Shown piece by piece: positions 1 to 10,753 of a stretch of DNA of 64,000 bases (position 1 is its first letter; each line of letters starts with the position of its first letter). The position numbers were made by a program, and so were the translations under genes. The notes below the pieces were generated by a model, which had not been told where the DNA came from, did not search any database, and saw only the letters and a list, made by a program, of their open reading frames with translations. Origin of the DNA: Gammaproteobacteria bacterium (lineage in GTDB: Bacteria; Pseudomonadota; Gammaproteobacteria; Ga0077536); NCBI GenBank assembly GCA_016209015.1, contig JACQWY010000032.1, positions 103,427-167,426 of the forward strand, given 5' to 3'.

Positions 1-72
1 GCGACGTCCCGCAGTCGGGAGATGAAAAAAAGTCCCTCCGACCCCGGTGGATAACTTCGGTGCGCGGGTGGT

Positions 73-101
73 TTGCGCGGCGCGGTCGTGCTCCGTAGAA
101 T
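73..101 (+). promoter_or_regulatory. Candidate sigma-70 promoter for rep
   Basis: TTGCGC (73-78), a 17-base spacer and TAGAAT (96-101) give a plausible -35/-10 pair, with transcription expected near 108 and the TTG start of the helicase at 135. The match is by eye and the rest of 1-134 shows no gene. Confidence 0.4.
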
Positions 102-134
102 CCAACGCCCCGACTTCCTCGCATCGGATTTCCC

Positions 135-2138
<2,004 letters not shown>

Positions 2139-2747
2139 AGCCGCCCGCACCCCGGTCGCCGTGCAGCGCGGCGGGGCTGCTTGCACACTTCACGCCGCGA
2201 GCAAAGCTGCCTTCAACGGCGCGCGGAGCGCCGCAGGGCACTTGCCGCTCGCCTGCTCGCCGCCCTTCGCCGACGAGCGCTCGTCGTCGAGAGCGTCACC
2301 GGGAGTTGCGCCTCGAAGGGCGGAACGTCGGGGACGCCGGTCGGGTTGCGTGCATCGAGCTCCGCCGTCGGCACGAGATTCGCGCGCTCGAATTCGTTGC
2401 TCCTTCGGATTGAATGGCACCCCGGCACGTCGGCCGTCGTGAGACCTCAGGGTCCCTACGCCGGGCGCCGTCCCGCCCGAGACGGCTCTTTGCGCCGCAG
2501 GACCGGATGGCGCACACGCCTGCGCGCCCGCGGGCTTGTCGCCACGAGGTGACACATTCTCTCGCCCTGCGGGTCGCCGGACCGGCCACGGGCTCGAAGT
2601 GCGCGCCGGCCAAGCCGCGGCAGGGGTGGAAATTCTTCCTGTTTTTCAGAAGTTTCCAGGCCGCCATCCGGCGCAGGGGGCCGGCTGTGTCCGGTGGCGC
2701 CCAATTGGCATGCGGTGTGCTGTATCGGGATCACAAGGAGAAAGCCC
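2139..2747. other. 609-bp gap without a convincing gene
   Basis: Several short open frames cross this stretch on both strands, but they overlap one another, are Arg/Ala-rich and have no good ribosome binding site. Nothing recognisable as RNA, IS or tRNA is visible. The part from about 2400 to 2660 looks less random than its surroundings and is treated as a finding. Confidence 0.5.
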
Positions 2748-3014
2748 ATGCTGCACGACGAACCACAACTCCAGACCCGTACGCCCGATCGTGTCGCGCC
2801 CCTGGCGACGCTGGTGTCGGTCTACTCCCAGGAACTGGCGGAGCGCCGGGCGCAGCTCGAGCACGACCTCGCCTACTACCGCGGCAAGCTCGCCGAGCTG
2901 GAACGCCTCGACCCGCTGGACTTCACGGGCCTGAAGCGGCTGTACACGACGCACGTCGAGCAGACGAGCTATCTGCTCGACCTCATCGACACGCCGGTGG
3001 AAATCGACACCTGA
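2748..3014 (+). CDS. Hypothetical 88-residue charged protein, probable coiled coil
   Basis: Not recognised. The start is ATG 2748, preceded by AAGGAG at 2735-2740 with good spacing; upstream ATGs in the same frame lack such a site. Residues from about 25 to 55 (SQELAERRAQLEHDLAYYRG and on) show a heptad-like pattern rich in Leu, Glu and Arg, consistent with a short coiled coil. There are no Cys residues, signal peptide or membrane segment. It stands alone, convergent with the ABC exporter gene, and the two stop codons are separated by a GC-rich hairpin. Confidence 0.7.
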   Translation: MLHDEPQLQTRTPDRVAPLATLVSVYSQELAERRAQLEHDLAYYRGKLAELERLDPLDFTGLKRLYTTHVEQTSYLLDLIDTPVEIDT

Positions 3015-3015
3015 A

Positions 3016-3041
3016 GCCGGCGCGGCGCCTCAGGCGCCGGC
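3016..3041. terminator. GC-rich hairpin between convergent genes
   Basis: GCCGGCGC (3016-3023) pairs with GCGCCGGC (3034-3041) around a 10-base loop. It overlaps the end of the ABC exporter gene and immediately follows the 88-residue gene. There is no T-tract, so a bidirectional terminator role is an inference. Confidence 0.4.
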
Positions 3042-4829
3042 CTGTCCATACAGGCGTTGGTAGAAGCCGTCCGCGCTGATCAGCGCCTGGTGCGGTCCTT
3101 CCTGGACGATGCGCCCGCCATCGAACACATACACCCGATCCGCTTCCTTCACCGCGCTCAGACGATGCGCGATCACGAGCAGCGTGCGGCCGCGTAGATA
3201 GCGCCCCAGCGCCTCGTGCACCCGCCGCTCGGTGTCGACGTCGAGCGCCGAAGTCGCCTCGTCGAGGATCACGACGTTCGGCTCGGTCAGCAGCATGCGC
3301 GCGATCGCGAGCCGCTGACGTTGTCCGCCCGAGAGCCGCACGCCGTCCCGTCCGATGATCGTCCCCAGCCCCTCCGCCATGCCCGCGACGAAATCGGCGA
3401 GCTGGGCGACTTCGAGTACTTTCCACAGCCGCGCCTCGTCGACCTCGGCGCCGAGCGTGAGGTTGTTGCGGACGGTGTCGTTCAGGAGCGCCGGATGCTG
3501 CAGCACCGTGCCGACGTGGGACCTCACGACGTCGAGGCCGATTTCCTGCACCGGCACACTATCGAAGCACAGCTCGCCGGCTTCCGCCGGATAGAGCCCG
3601 AGGATGACCTGCACGAGCGTCGACTTGCCGCCGCCGCTCGCGCCGACGAAGGCGACGTGCTCGCCGGCCGCGATTTCGAGATCGACGTCGTCGAGGATCA
3701 GCGGCCCGTCGCCGTAACGGAAGCGGATGCCCTTCAGCGAGAGCGCATTCGCGCGCCGGCCCGTGAAGGGATCGCGCAGATGCGGATAGGCCGGCTCCTC
3801 GTCGAGCTTCACGAGCCGGTTGACGCGGTCCAGCGCCGCGGTGGCGGCCTGGAGCTGGAACTGCAGGTTCAGGATCGTGTCGATCGGCCCGAGCATGTAC
3901 CAGAGATAACCGAACACCGCGATCATCTGGCCGATCGAGAGATCCGAAATCAGCACGATCACCATCGCCGCCGTACGGAAGACGTCGATGCCGACGAGGA
4001 AGACGGTGAACGACAGCCGGTTCGCCGCGTCGCTGCGCCAGGAGTAGGCGGCGGCGTGCGTGCGGATGTGATCGGCGAGATCCGTCACGCGCGCGAGGTA
4101 GTGGCGATCGCGGTTCGCGGCGCGGAGCTGGTGTATGGCCTCGAGCGTTTCGGTGAGCGCCTCCTGGAAAGCCTGCAGCGCCGCGTTCTCGCGCCGCTTC
4201 AGCTCCCGGACCTTCTTGCCGATCGCGACCGTGAAGTAGACGGCGACCGGATTCATCACGAGCAGGAAGAGGCCGAGCTGCCAGTTCATCCAGAGCAGCA
4301 CCGCCGCCGCGCCGATCAGCGTCAGCACGCCGACCATGAAACGATTCAGCGTGTCGCCCGTGAACTGATCGATGGTGCCGAGATCGACGATGAGATGCGA
4401 GGACACCGTCGCACCGCCGAGCGCCTCGTACTCAGCCATCGACACGCGCTGCAGGCGCCCGAGCAGGCGTTCGCGCATGCGGAAGATGATCTCCTTGGCG
4501 ATGAGCGCGAAATCGCGGGCCTGCCAGACCTGCAGCACGAGGCTCGCCATACGCAAAAGTATGGTCGCCGCGAGGACGACGCCGAGATAGGCGAGCGGTC
4601 CCTGCCAGGCCTGCGGCAGGAAGCGATCGAGCATCGCGACGAGACGACCGGGATGATGGAGCAGGACTTCGTCGACGAGCAGCGGCATCAGGAGCGGCAC
4701 CGGCACGCTCAGCACGGCGGCGACGATCGCGACGGCATGGGCGCGCACGAGCCGCGGCTTGTGGGCGAGCGCGAGCTCGAGGAGATTGCGCCAGGTGTAA
4801 CGGGCGGGGTCGGTGGACTCGGGTGTCAT
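3030..4829 (-). CDS. ABC exporter, fused permease and ATPase (MsbA-like half-transporter)
   Basis: Inner-membrane exporter of unknown substrate. The first roughly 320 residues carry six hydrophobic segments of an ABC type IV permease. The C-terminal ATPase shows Walker A (VGASGGGKST), the signature LSGGQRQRLAIAR, Walker B (VVILDEATSALD) and the switch histidine in VIAHRLS. At 599 residues it has the usual length of homodimeric exporters such as MsbA or LmrA. It is a single gene that starts 221 bp from the divergent fadD and converges with the 88-residue gene. Substrate cannot be read from the sequence. Confidence 0.88.
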   Translation of the reverse strand: MTPESTDPARYTWRNLLELALAHKPRLVRAHAVAIVAAVLSVPVPLLMPLLVDEVLLHHPGRLVAMLDRFLPQAWQGPLAYLGVVLAATILLRMASLVLQVWQARDFALIAKEIIFRMRERLLGRLQRVSMAEYEALGGATVSSHLIVDLGTIDQFTGDTLNRFMVGVLTLIGAAAVLLWMNWQLGLFLLVMNPVAVYFTVAIGKKVRELKRRENAALQAFQEALTETLEAIHQLRAANRDRHYLARVTDLADHIRTHAAAYSWRSDAANRLSFTVFLVGIDVFRTAAMVIVLISDLSIGQMIAVFGYLWYMLGPIDTILNLQFQLQAATAALDRVNRLVKLDEEPAYPHLRDPFTGRRANALSLKGIRFRYGDGPLILDDVDLEIAAGEHVAFVGASGGGKSTLVQVILGLYPAEAGELCFDSVPVQEIGLDVVRSHVGTVLQHPALLNDTVRNNLTLGAEVDEARLWKVLEVAQLADFVAGMAEGLGTIIGRDGVRLSGGQRQRLAIARMLLTEPNVVILDEATSALDVDTERRVHEALGRYLRGRTLLVIAHRLSAVKEADRVYVFDGGRIVQEGPHQALISADGFYQRLYGQAGA

Positions 4830-5050
4830 GCTCCGTAACCAGCCCCGCGTCTGTCAGGCGGCATGCCAGGGGCGACGGCCGTGCGAGGGCGCGCTAGAAT
4901 CGGGACCCGGGGGCACGGACTATAACACGAGCGCCCGCCGGCCTCGCCGTCTGCAGAAGAGCCGAGGTGGATCCGCCCAGCCGCAACGTCGGCGGGCGAG
5001 CCGCCCGCTATCGCCGCCTCGTGCGGCCGTCCGGACTCACAAGGCGTGTC

Positions 5051-6739
5051 ATGGATCGTGTGTGGTTGAAGCACTACCCGGAAGGCGTGCCCGTCGACAT
5101 CGACGACGCCGGTCCGGCCTCGCTCGTCGCGATGTGCGAGGAGGCCTGCAGCCGCTTCGCCGATCGTTCGGCGTTCGGCAACTTCGGGACTTATCTGAGC
5201 TTCGAAGAGCTCGACGCGCACTCGCGCGCGTTTGCCGCCTACCTGCAGCAGCGGCTCGGGATCGCGCGCGGCGATCGCGTCGCGATCATGATGCCGAACG
5301 TGCTGCAGTACCCGGTCGCCCTGCTCGGCGTGCTGCGCGCGGGCGGCGTCGTGGTCAACACGAATCCGCAGTACACGGCACGCGAGCTCCTGCACCAGCT
5401 CCGGGATTCCGGTGCGCGTGCGATCGTCGTGATGCGCGAGATGCTGCCCGTGCTCGCCACCGTGATCGCGGAGACGGCGCTCGAGCACGTGATCGAGACC
5501 CGGGTCGGCGATCTGCTGGCGTGGCCGCGATCGATACTCTACGATTTCGTCGCCGCGCGCCGCGCGAAGTCCGCGCCGCGCGCCGCGCTGCCTTCCGCCG
5601 TGCATCGTTTCCCGGACGTGCTCGCCGCCGGCCGGCGCCTCGCGCTCGACGCGCCCGCGCTCGGCCCGGAGGACCTCGCATTCCTGCAGTACACGGGTGG
5701 CACGACGGGCACCTCCAAGGGCGCGATGCTCTCGCACGGCAACGTCGTCGCGAACGTCCGCCAGGTCACGGCCTGGTTCAACGGGCTCACGACGCCGGGT
5801 TCGGAAATCATCGTGACCGCCCTGCCGCTCTATCACATCTACGCACTCTCGGTGAATTGCTTCACGTTCATGTGGCAGGGCGGGCTCAACTATCTCGTCA
5901 CGAATCCGCGCGACCTCACCGGCTTCGTGAAAGACATCGCGCGCATTCCGTTCACGGCGATTACCGGCGTGAATACGCTGTTCAATCATCTCGCCATGCA
6001 TCCGGGCTTCCGCACGCTCGATTTCTCGCACCTGCGCTTCACGAGCGGCGGCGGCATGGCCGTACAGCGGCCCGTCGCCGAGGCCTGGCAGGAGCTCACG
6101 GGCAGCGTGATCATCGAGGGCTACGGACTCACCGAGGCGAGCCCGGTCGTGACCATCAATCTGCTCGCGAGCACGGGCTTCACGGGTCTCATCGGCGTCC
6201 CGATGCCCTCGACCGAATGCCGCGTCGTCGACGACGAGGGCCGCGACGTGGCGCCGGGCGATTCGGGCGAGCTGTGGGTGCGCGGGCCGCAGGTCATGCG
6301 CGGCTACTGGCAGCGGCCGGAGGAGACGGCGCAGGTCATCACGGGGGACGGCTGGCTGAAGACCGGCGACATCGCGGTGATGAGCGAGGACGGGCTCTTC
6401 AAGATCGTCGATCGCAAGAAAGACATGATCCTGGTCTCGGGCTTCAACGTGTACCCGAACGAGATCGAGGAAGTCGTCGCGAGCCATCCCGGCGTGCTGG
6501 AAGTGGCCGCCGTCGGCGTGCCCGATCGCAACACCGGCGAGGCCGTGAAGGTCATCATCGTGCGCTCCGACAAATCGCTCACCGCGGAATCCGTCATCGA
6601 GCACTGCCGCGGCATGCTCACCGGCTACAAGATCCCGCGCCACGTCGCGTTCGCGACCGAGCTGCCGAAGAGCAACGTCGGCAAGATCCTGCGCCGCACG
6701 GTGCGCGACATCTACGGCGACGAATCCCCGGCCGGCTGA
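5051..6739 (+). CDS. fadD: Long-chain fatty-acid--CoA ligase
   Basis: Activates long-chain fatty acids to acyl-CoA with ATP for beta-oxidation, at the inner face of the membrane. The AMP-binding P-loop [13 protein letters not shown] lies at residues 214-226, close to its position in E. coli FadD, and the downstream motifs [15 protein letters not shown] and [16 protein letters not shown] are intact. ATG 5051 gives 562 residues, matching E. coli FadD (561); a GTG 84 bp upstream would add an unconserved extension. Its 3' end overlaps the 3' end of convergent ttcA by 28 bp. No beta-oxidation genes adjoin it. Confidence 0.93.
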   Translation: MDRVWLKHYPEGVPVDIDDAGPASLVAMCEEACSRFADRSAFGNFGTYLSFEELDAHSRAFAAYLQQRLGIARGDRVAIMMPNVLQYPVALLGVLRAGGVVVNTNPQYTARELLHQLRDSGARAIVVMREMLPVLATVIAETALEHVIETRVGDLLAWPRSILYDFVAARRAKSAPRAALPSAVHRFPDVLAAGRRLALDAPALGPEDLAFLQYTGGTTGTSKGAMLSHGNVVANVRQVTAWFNGLTTPGSEIIVTALPLYHIYALSVNCFTFMWQGGLNYLVTNPRDLTGFVKDIARIPFTAITGVNTLFNHLAMHPGFRTLDFSHLRFTSGGGMAVQRPVAEAWQELTGSVIIEGYGLTEASPVVTINLLASTGFTGLIGVPMPSTECRVVDDEGRDVAPGDSGELWVRGPQVMRGYWQRPEETAQVITGDGWLKTGDIAVMSEDGLFKIVDRKKDMILVSGFNVYPNEIEEVVASHPGVLEVAAVGVPDRNTGEAVKVIIVRSDKSLTAESVIEHCRGMLTGYKIPRHVAFATELPKSNVGKILRRTVRDIYGDESPAG

Positions 6740-7605
6740 GGCGCTTCCAGCAACCAATCCTCGATCGTCAGCGCGCGTGCCGCGGGCCGCGCGCCGTTCA
6801 GCGTCGCGAAATCGTAGAGCGTCGGATCCGCGAGATGCGAGGCGGTGACTGAAGTCAGACTGCGGAACACGTTCTCCACGCGTCCCGGCGCCTCGCGCTC
6901 CCAGTCCGCGAGCATCTTCTTGATCTGCACGCGCTGCAGGTGTTCCTGGCTGCCGCAGAGATTGCACGGAATGATCGGAAAGCGCCGCGCCTCGGCATAG
7001 CGCGCGATGTCCGGCTCGCGACAGTAGATGAGCGGGCGGATGACGACGTTCGCGCCGTCGTCGGAAAGCAGCTTCGGCGGCATCGCCTTCAGCTTCGAGC
7101 CGAAGAACATGTTCAGAAACAGCGTCTCGACGACGTCGTCGCGATGATGGCCGAGCGCGATCTTCGTGATGGCGTGCTCTTTCGCATAGGTGTAGAGCGC
7201 GCCGCGGCGCAGCCGCGAGCACAGCCCGCACATCGTCTTGCCCTCGGGCACGACGCGCTTCACCACGCTGTAGGTGTCCTGCTCGAGGATCTCGAAGGGC
7301 ACGCCGAGCTCGCGCAGGAAGCCCGGCAGGACTTGCGCCGGGAAATCCGGCTGCTTTTGATCGAGGTTCACGGCGACGATCTCGAAATCGACGGGCGCCT
7401 TCTTCCGTAGCTCCAGCAGGATGTCGAGCAGCGTGTAGGAATCCTTGCCGCCCGAGAGGCAGACCATGACGCGGTCGCCGTCCTCGATCATCTGGAAGTC
7501 CGCGATCGCACGGCCGACGTTGCGGCGCAGGCGCTGCTGCAGCTTGCCATGCTCGTGGCGCAGCTTCTGCGCGCGGGGCGAGGGAACGTCGACGCGAATT
7601 TCCAT
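6712..7605 (-). CDS. ttcA: tRNA 2-thiocytidine(32) synthetase TtcA
   Basis: Thiolates C32 of certain tRNAs using ATP and an iron-sulfur cluster. The PP-loop SGGKDS is at residues 51-56, and the two CxxC pairs that define TtcA are present: C126/C129 in MCGLCSR and C214/C217 in CNLCGSQ. The length of 297 residues is normal. ATG 7605 was chosen because the conserved region starts soon after it; the open frame continues far upstream only as a GC-driven extension. The gene follows the AI-2E permease by 41 bp in the same direction and may share its transcript. Confidence 0.94.
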   Translation of the reverse strand: MEIRVDVPSPRAQKLRHEHGKLQQRLRRNVGRAIADFQMIEDGDRVMVCLSGGKDSYTLLDILLELRKKAPVDFEIVAVNLDQKQPDFPAQVLPGFLRELGVPFEILEQDTYSVVKRVVPEGKTMCGLCSRLRRGALYTYAKEHAITKIALGHHRDDVVETLFLNMFFGSKLKAMPPKLLSDDGANVVIRPLIYCREPDIARYAEARRFPIIPCNLCGSQEHLQRVQIKKMLADWEREAPGRVENVFRSLTSVTASHLADPTLYDFATLNGARPAARALTIEDWLLEAPQPAGDSSP

Positions 7606-7646
7606 GGCGGGCTCGGACTCGGGAGTGGGCTCTGCAGTGCGAACGG

Positions 7647-8717
7647 TCAGCGCGTCTCGCCGGCACCGGCGATGACGTTCTCGTGCGTCCATTCGCGGAC
7701 GAGAGTATAGCCCACCGCGAGCAGCGTCGGCCCGAGGAAGATGCCGATGAAACCGAACGTGAGGATGCCGCCGATGATGCCGAGGAGCACGAGCAGGAAC
7801 GGCAGCGACGCGCCCTGGCTGATGAGATAGGGTTTCACGAAGTGATCGATGCCGCTGATGACGAGCACGCCCCAGGCCGTCATGAACAGTGCCCAGCCCA
7901 TCTGATCCTGGTGCACGAGCCAGAGTATCGCCGGCACCCACACGAGCGGCGGTGCGCCGGGGATGATCGAGGCGATGGCGGTCAGGAGCCCGAGCAGCAT
8001 CGGCCCCGGCACGCCCGCGACGAGGAAACCGAAGCTCGCGATCGTGCCCTGCATCAGCGCCGTGCCGAGCACGCCGTAGACGACGCCGCGGATCGTCGCG
8101 CCGGTCAAGGTGAGCAGATGATAGGCGCGCTTGCCGGCGATGCGCTCCATCGCCGCGTTCAGACGGCGCGAGAGATCGAGGCCGTCGCGATAGATGTAGT
8201 ACGCGGCGAAGACGCTCAGCAGCAGTTGCAGCAGCACCTCGCCGAACGCGAGCCCGCGCCCGAGCAGCCAGCGGCTCACCGGCGCCGCCTGCTGCTGCAG
8301 CCAGTGCACGACCTCGGAACCGTCCTTGCTGTCGTGCAGGTCGTTCCAGTAGCCCGTCGCGGCATCGCCGACGAGCGGCACCTTGTGCAGCCAGTCCGGC
8401 GCCGTCGGCAGGCCTTCGTCGACGACGTGGCTCACGGCGCGCGAGAGATTCGTCATGTTGTCCGTGAGACGCGACGCGAGCACGACCGTCGGCACGATCA
8501 ATACCGCGGCGAGGCAGAGCGTCATCGCGAGCGCGGCCCGCGAGCTGCGCCCGCCCGTCCAGGCGACGAGACGCTGATAGAGACCCCAGGTCGAATAGCA
8601 GACGATCACCGACCACAAGAGCGGCGAGAGGAACGGCGTCATGACGAGGATGCAGCCCGTCGCGAGCAGCCCCAGGGCGGCCAGCGGCAGGAGCATCTCG
8701 ATCCGGAACGGCGTCAT
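7647..8717 (-). CDS. AI-2E family membrane transporter
   Basis: Polytopic inner-membrane protein of the former UPF0118 group (PF01594), whose members have been linked to autoinducer-2 export, Na+/H+ exchange or other small solutes. From ATG 8717 the product is 356 residues, the usual length, with two hydrophobic segments near the N-terminus, a central soluble stretch (about 60-200) and a hydrophobic C-terminal half with family-typical [18 protein letters not shown]. It sits 41 bp upstream of ttcA on the same strand. Substrate is not inferable. Confidence 0.85.
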   Translation of the reverse strand: MTPFRIEMLLPLAALGLLATGCILVMTPFLSPLLWSVIVCYSTWGLYQRLVAWTGGRSSRAALAMTLCLAAVLIVPTVVLASRLTDNMTNLSRAVSHVVDEGLPTAPDWLHKVPLVGDAATGYWNDLHDSKDGSEVVHWLQQQAAPVSRWLLGRGLAFGEVLLQLLLSVFAAYYIYRDGLDLSRRLNAAMERIAGKRAYHLLTLTGATIRGVVYGVLGTALMQGTIASFGFLVAGVPGPMLLGLLTAIASIIPGAPPLVWVPAILWLVHQDQMGWALFMTAWGVLVISGIDHFVKPYLISQGASLPFLLVLLGIIGGILTFGFIGIFLGPTLLAVGYTLVREWTHENVIAGAGETR

Positions 8718-8837
8718 GCGGCGATTAGAAGGGATCGGGACGGGGAGAGCAATACGGGGGGAGAGGCGCGCCGAAATCGCTTTCGTCTCGCAGCTGAGTA
8801 CTGGTGCGAGCGAAGCAGTGCGGAGCTCTCGACACTT

Positions 8838-9004
8838 GGTCGCCCTCGCGCAGGCGAGGGCCCAGTCGGCGACCCGCGGCGCGTACAGTGAACCCCGGGT
8901 CGTCGAATCCTCCACTCCAGCGCCGTGAGCGTTCGACGCTGCCCACGCGGTTCGACGCCTGCGCCGGAGCTGAACGACTGGGCCCTCGCCTGCGCGAGGG
9001 CGAC
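8838..9004. repeat. Palindrome-ended dispersed repeat (family A), copy 1
   Basis: A 167-bp element bounded by inverted copies of a roughly 30-bp sequence that is itself a hairpin (CGCCCTCGCGCAGGCGAGGG). The left end is 8838-8868, the right end 8975-9004. The inner part contains GACCCGCGGC and ACAGTGAACC, also seen in copies near the end of the window. There is no open reading frame inside, so it resembles a MITE or paired REP element. The rest of 8718-9400 holds no convincing gene. Confidence 0.75.
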
Positions 9005-9400
9005 AAAGATCAGCCACGGCGGGAGGCGTCGACAGACCCCGCGGTCTGGAGAAGAACGGAAAAAAAGAACGCGGCTCGCGTGGACGAGTCCACGCGAGCC
9101 GCCAGGTTGCCAGGGAAATGCCGCCGTCGCGTCGTCGTCGACGCAAGTGCGGAGACGGCGCTGAGCGCCTGCCTGCGCTGCTCGGTGGCAGCGTGGACTG
9201 AACACTCGCCGCGATGGAGGCACGCGGTCTTTTGCAAACCGGGTGCCATCAGGCGCACGCACGAAGAGGCGTGTGTGCGCTCAGAGACTTAGCGACGCGC
9301 GGCGTTCGGTCTCTGCTGCCGGCAGGCGCCGGACTGTCAATCGCCTTGACAGCCCGGCACCGGAAAAGCCGGCGAAAATTAAATTTCTGGACAGCGCGCC

Positions 9401-10531
9401 TCAGCCGACGGCGCGCAGGAACGCGGGCTCGCCGCTCTCTTCGACGTCGAACGCGGGGCGCGCGCCGAGCTTCTTCAGCTCCGGCATCACCTCGCGCGCG
9501 AAGAGCGTCATGCCGTTGCGTGCATCGTCGAGCGGCATGCCGGCGTAGCGGAACACGCCCGTGAAGCCGCAGCAGTCGGTGCGCGAATGAATGTCCTTCA
9601 ACTTCTCGTAGCACTGCTCGGGCGTGCCCCAGATCTGCAGGCTCATGAAGAACTCCGCCATGCCGTCGACGCCCATGTCGGCAATGGTCTGGTTCAACTT
9701 CTCGTAGTATTCGTAGCCCTTCGTGTGCGAGAAGTGATCGCTCGCCATCTCGTAATGCTTCACGACCGACGTCCAGTAGCCCGAGATGTACTTGCGCGCG
9801 AGCGCCTCGGCCTTCGCCGGGTCCTTGTCGCAGGCGACCCAGCCCGCAATGTAGGGACGCGGCGCGGGCACGCCGTGCTGTTCCTCGAACAGCGTGTTGT
9901 ATTCGGCGAGCTCCTTCGCATGCTGATCCCAGGGCTTCTGCGGAATGACGAGGATGCCGATGCCGAGGCGCGCCATGATGAGCGCGGATTCGGGCGACAC
10001 CGACGCCGCATACGTGCGATTCTTGAACGACTTGAACGGCTCGGGGCGGATACGCGCCTTCGGCTGCTTCACGTGCTTGCCGTCGTATTCGCAATAGCCC
10101 TGCTCGAGGCCCTGCAGGATCATCTCCGCCGATTCGACGAAGCGCTCGCGCGAGGCGTTCATGTCGACGCGGAAGCCCTCGAACTCGACGCGCGCGAGGC
10201 CGCGGCCGATGCCGAAGATCGCGCGGCCGTCCGTCTGACAGTCGAGCATCGACATCTTCTCCGCGACGCGCAGCGGGTCGTTCCAGGGCAGGACGACGAC
10301 CATCGTGCCGAGCTTGACCTTGCGGCAGGCGCCGCCGATGTAGGACAGGAACTGCACCACGTCCGGCATCATGGTGTAGTCGGTGAAGTGGTGCTCGATA
10401 CCCCAGACCGATTCGAAGCCGAGTCCCTCGGCCGCGAGCGCGAGCTTCATGTCTTTCTGATAGACGGAATAGTCGGAGACGCCCTGATCGCGCTCCGGGT
10501 TCTGGAATATCGCAGCCATACCTACGTGCAT
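9401..10531 (-). CDS. LLM-class (luciferase-like) flavin-dependent oxidoreductase
   Basis: TIM-barrel flavin enzyme of the bacterial luciferase-like superfamily (PF00296), which oxygenates an organic substrate using reduced FMN supplied by a partner reductase. The 376 residues cover the full barrel: N-terminal GFESVWGIEHHF, the KLGTMVVVLPWNDPLRVAEK segment and GRAIFGIGRGLARVEFEGF are typical of the family. The start ATG has AGGAGG nine bases upstream. It lies 222 bp downstream of the dimethylformamidase-like subunit genes on the same strand, so a role in the same catabolic route is likely but unproven. No flavin reductase gene is adjacent. Confidence 0.85.
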   Translation of the reverse strand: MHVGMAAIFQNPERDQGVSDYSVYQKDMKLALAAEGLGFESVWGIEHHFTDYTMMPDVVQFLSYIGGACRKVKLGTMVVVLPWNDPLRVAEKMSMLDCQTDGRAIFGIGRGLARVEFEGFRVDMNASRERFVESAEMILQGLEQGYCEYDGKHVKQPKARIRPEPFKSFKNRTYAASVSPESALIMARLGIGILVIPQKPWDQHAKELAEYNTLFEEQHGVPAPRPYIAGWVACDKDPAKAEALARKYISGYWTSVVKHYEMASDHFSHTKGYEYYEKLNQTIADMGVDGMAEFFMSLQIWGTPEQCYEKLKDIHSRTDCCGFTGVFRYAGMPLDDARNGMTLFAREVMPELKKLGARPAFDVEESGEPAFLRAVG

Positions 10532-10753
10532 CGTGCATACCTCCTGAAATCGTCATGTGTGCGGGCGGCGTCGCGGCGTACGCCTCGTGAATGACGCGGA
10601 TCCGCCGGGCGTGCGAATGCAACCGGGAGGTGATGTGCTGTCGAGAGAAGCGCTCTGGGCTGCACCGCGCGTCACTGCTACCGGACAGTAGCTTTTTACG
10701 CGCATCCCAGTCAATGCCACCCCGCCGCGAACGGCGGGGTGCATCACGCACGC

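Noticed and set aside
2139-2747. Several 90-220 codon open frames in the gap after rep
   Set aside because: They overlap on both strands, lack ribosome binding sites and give Arg/Ala/Gly-rich text.
3216-4838. 540-codon open frame antisense to the ABC exporter
   Set aside because: High GC keeps many antisense frames open; the translation is His/Asp/Arg-rich without domains, while the other strand is a clear ABC transporter.
8714-9292. Short frames within the family-A repeat region on both strands
   Set aside because: They are translations of the palindromic repeat and its inverse, with no independent coding evidence.
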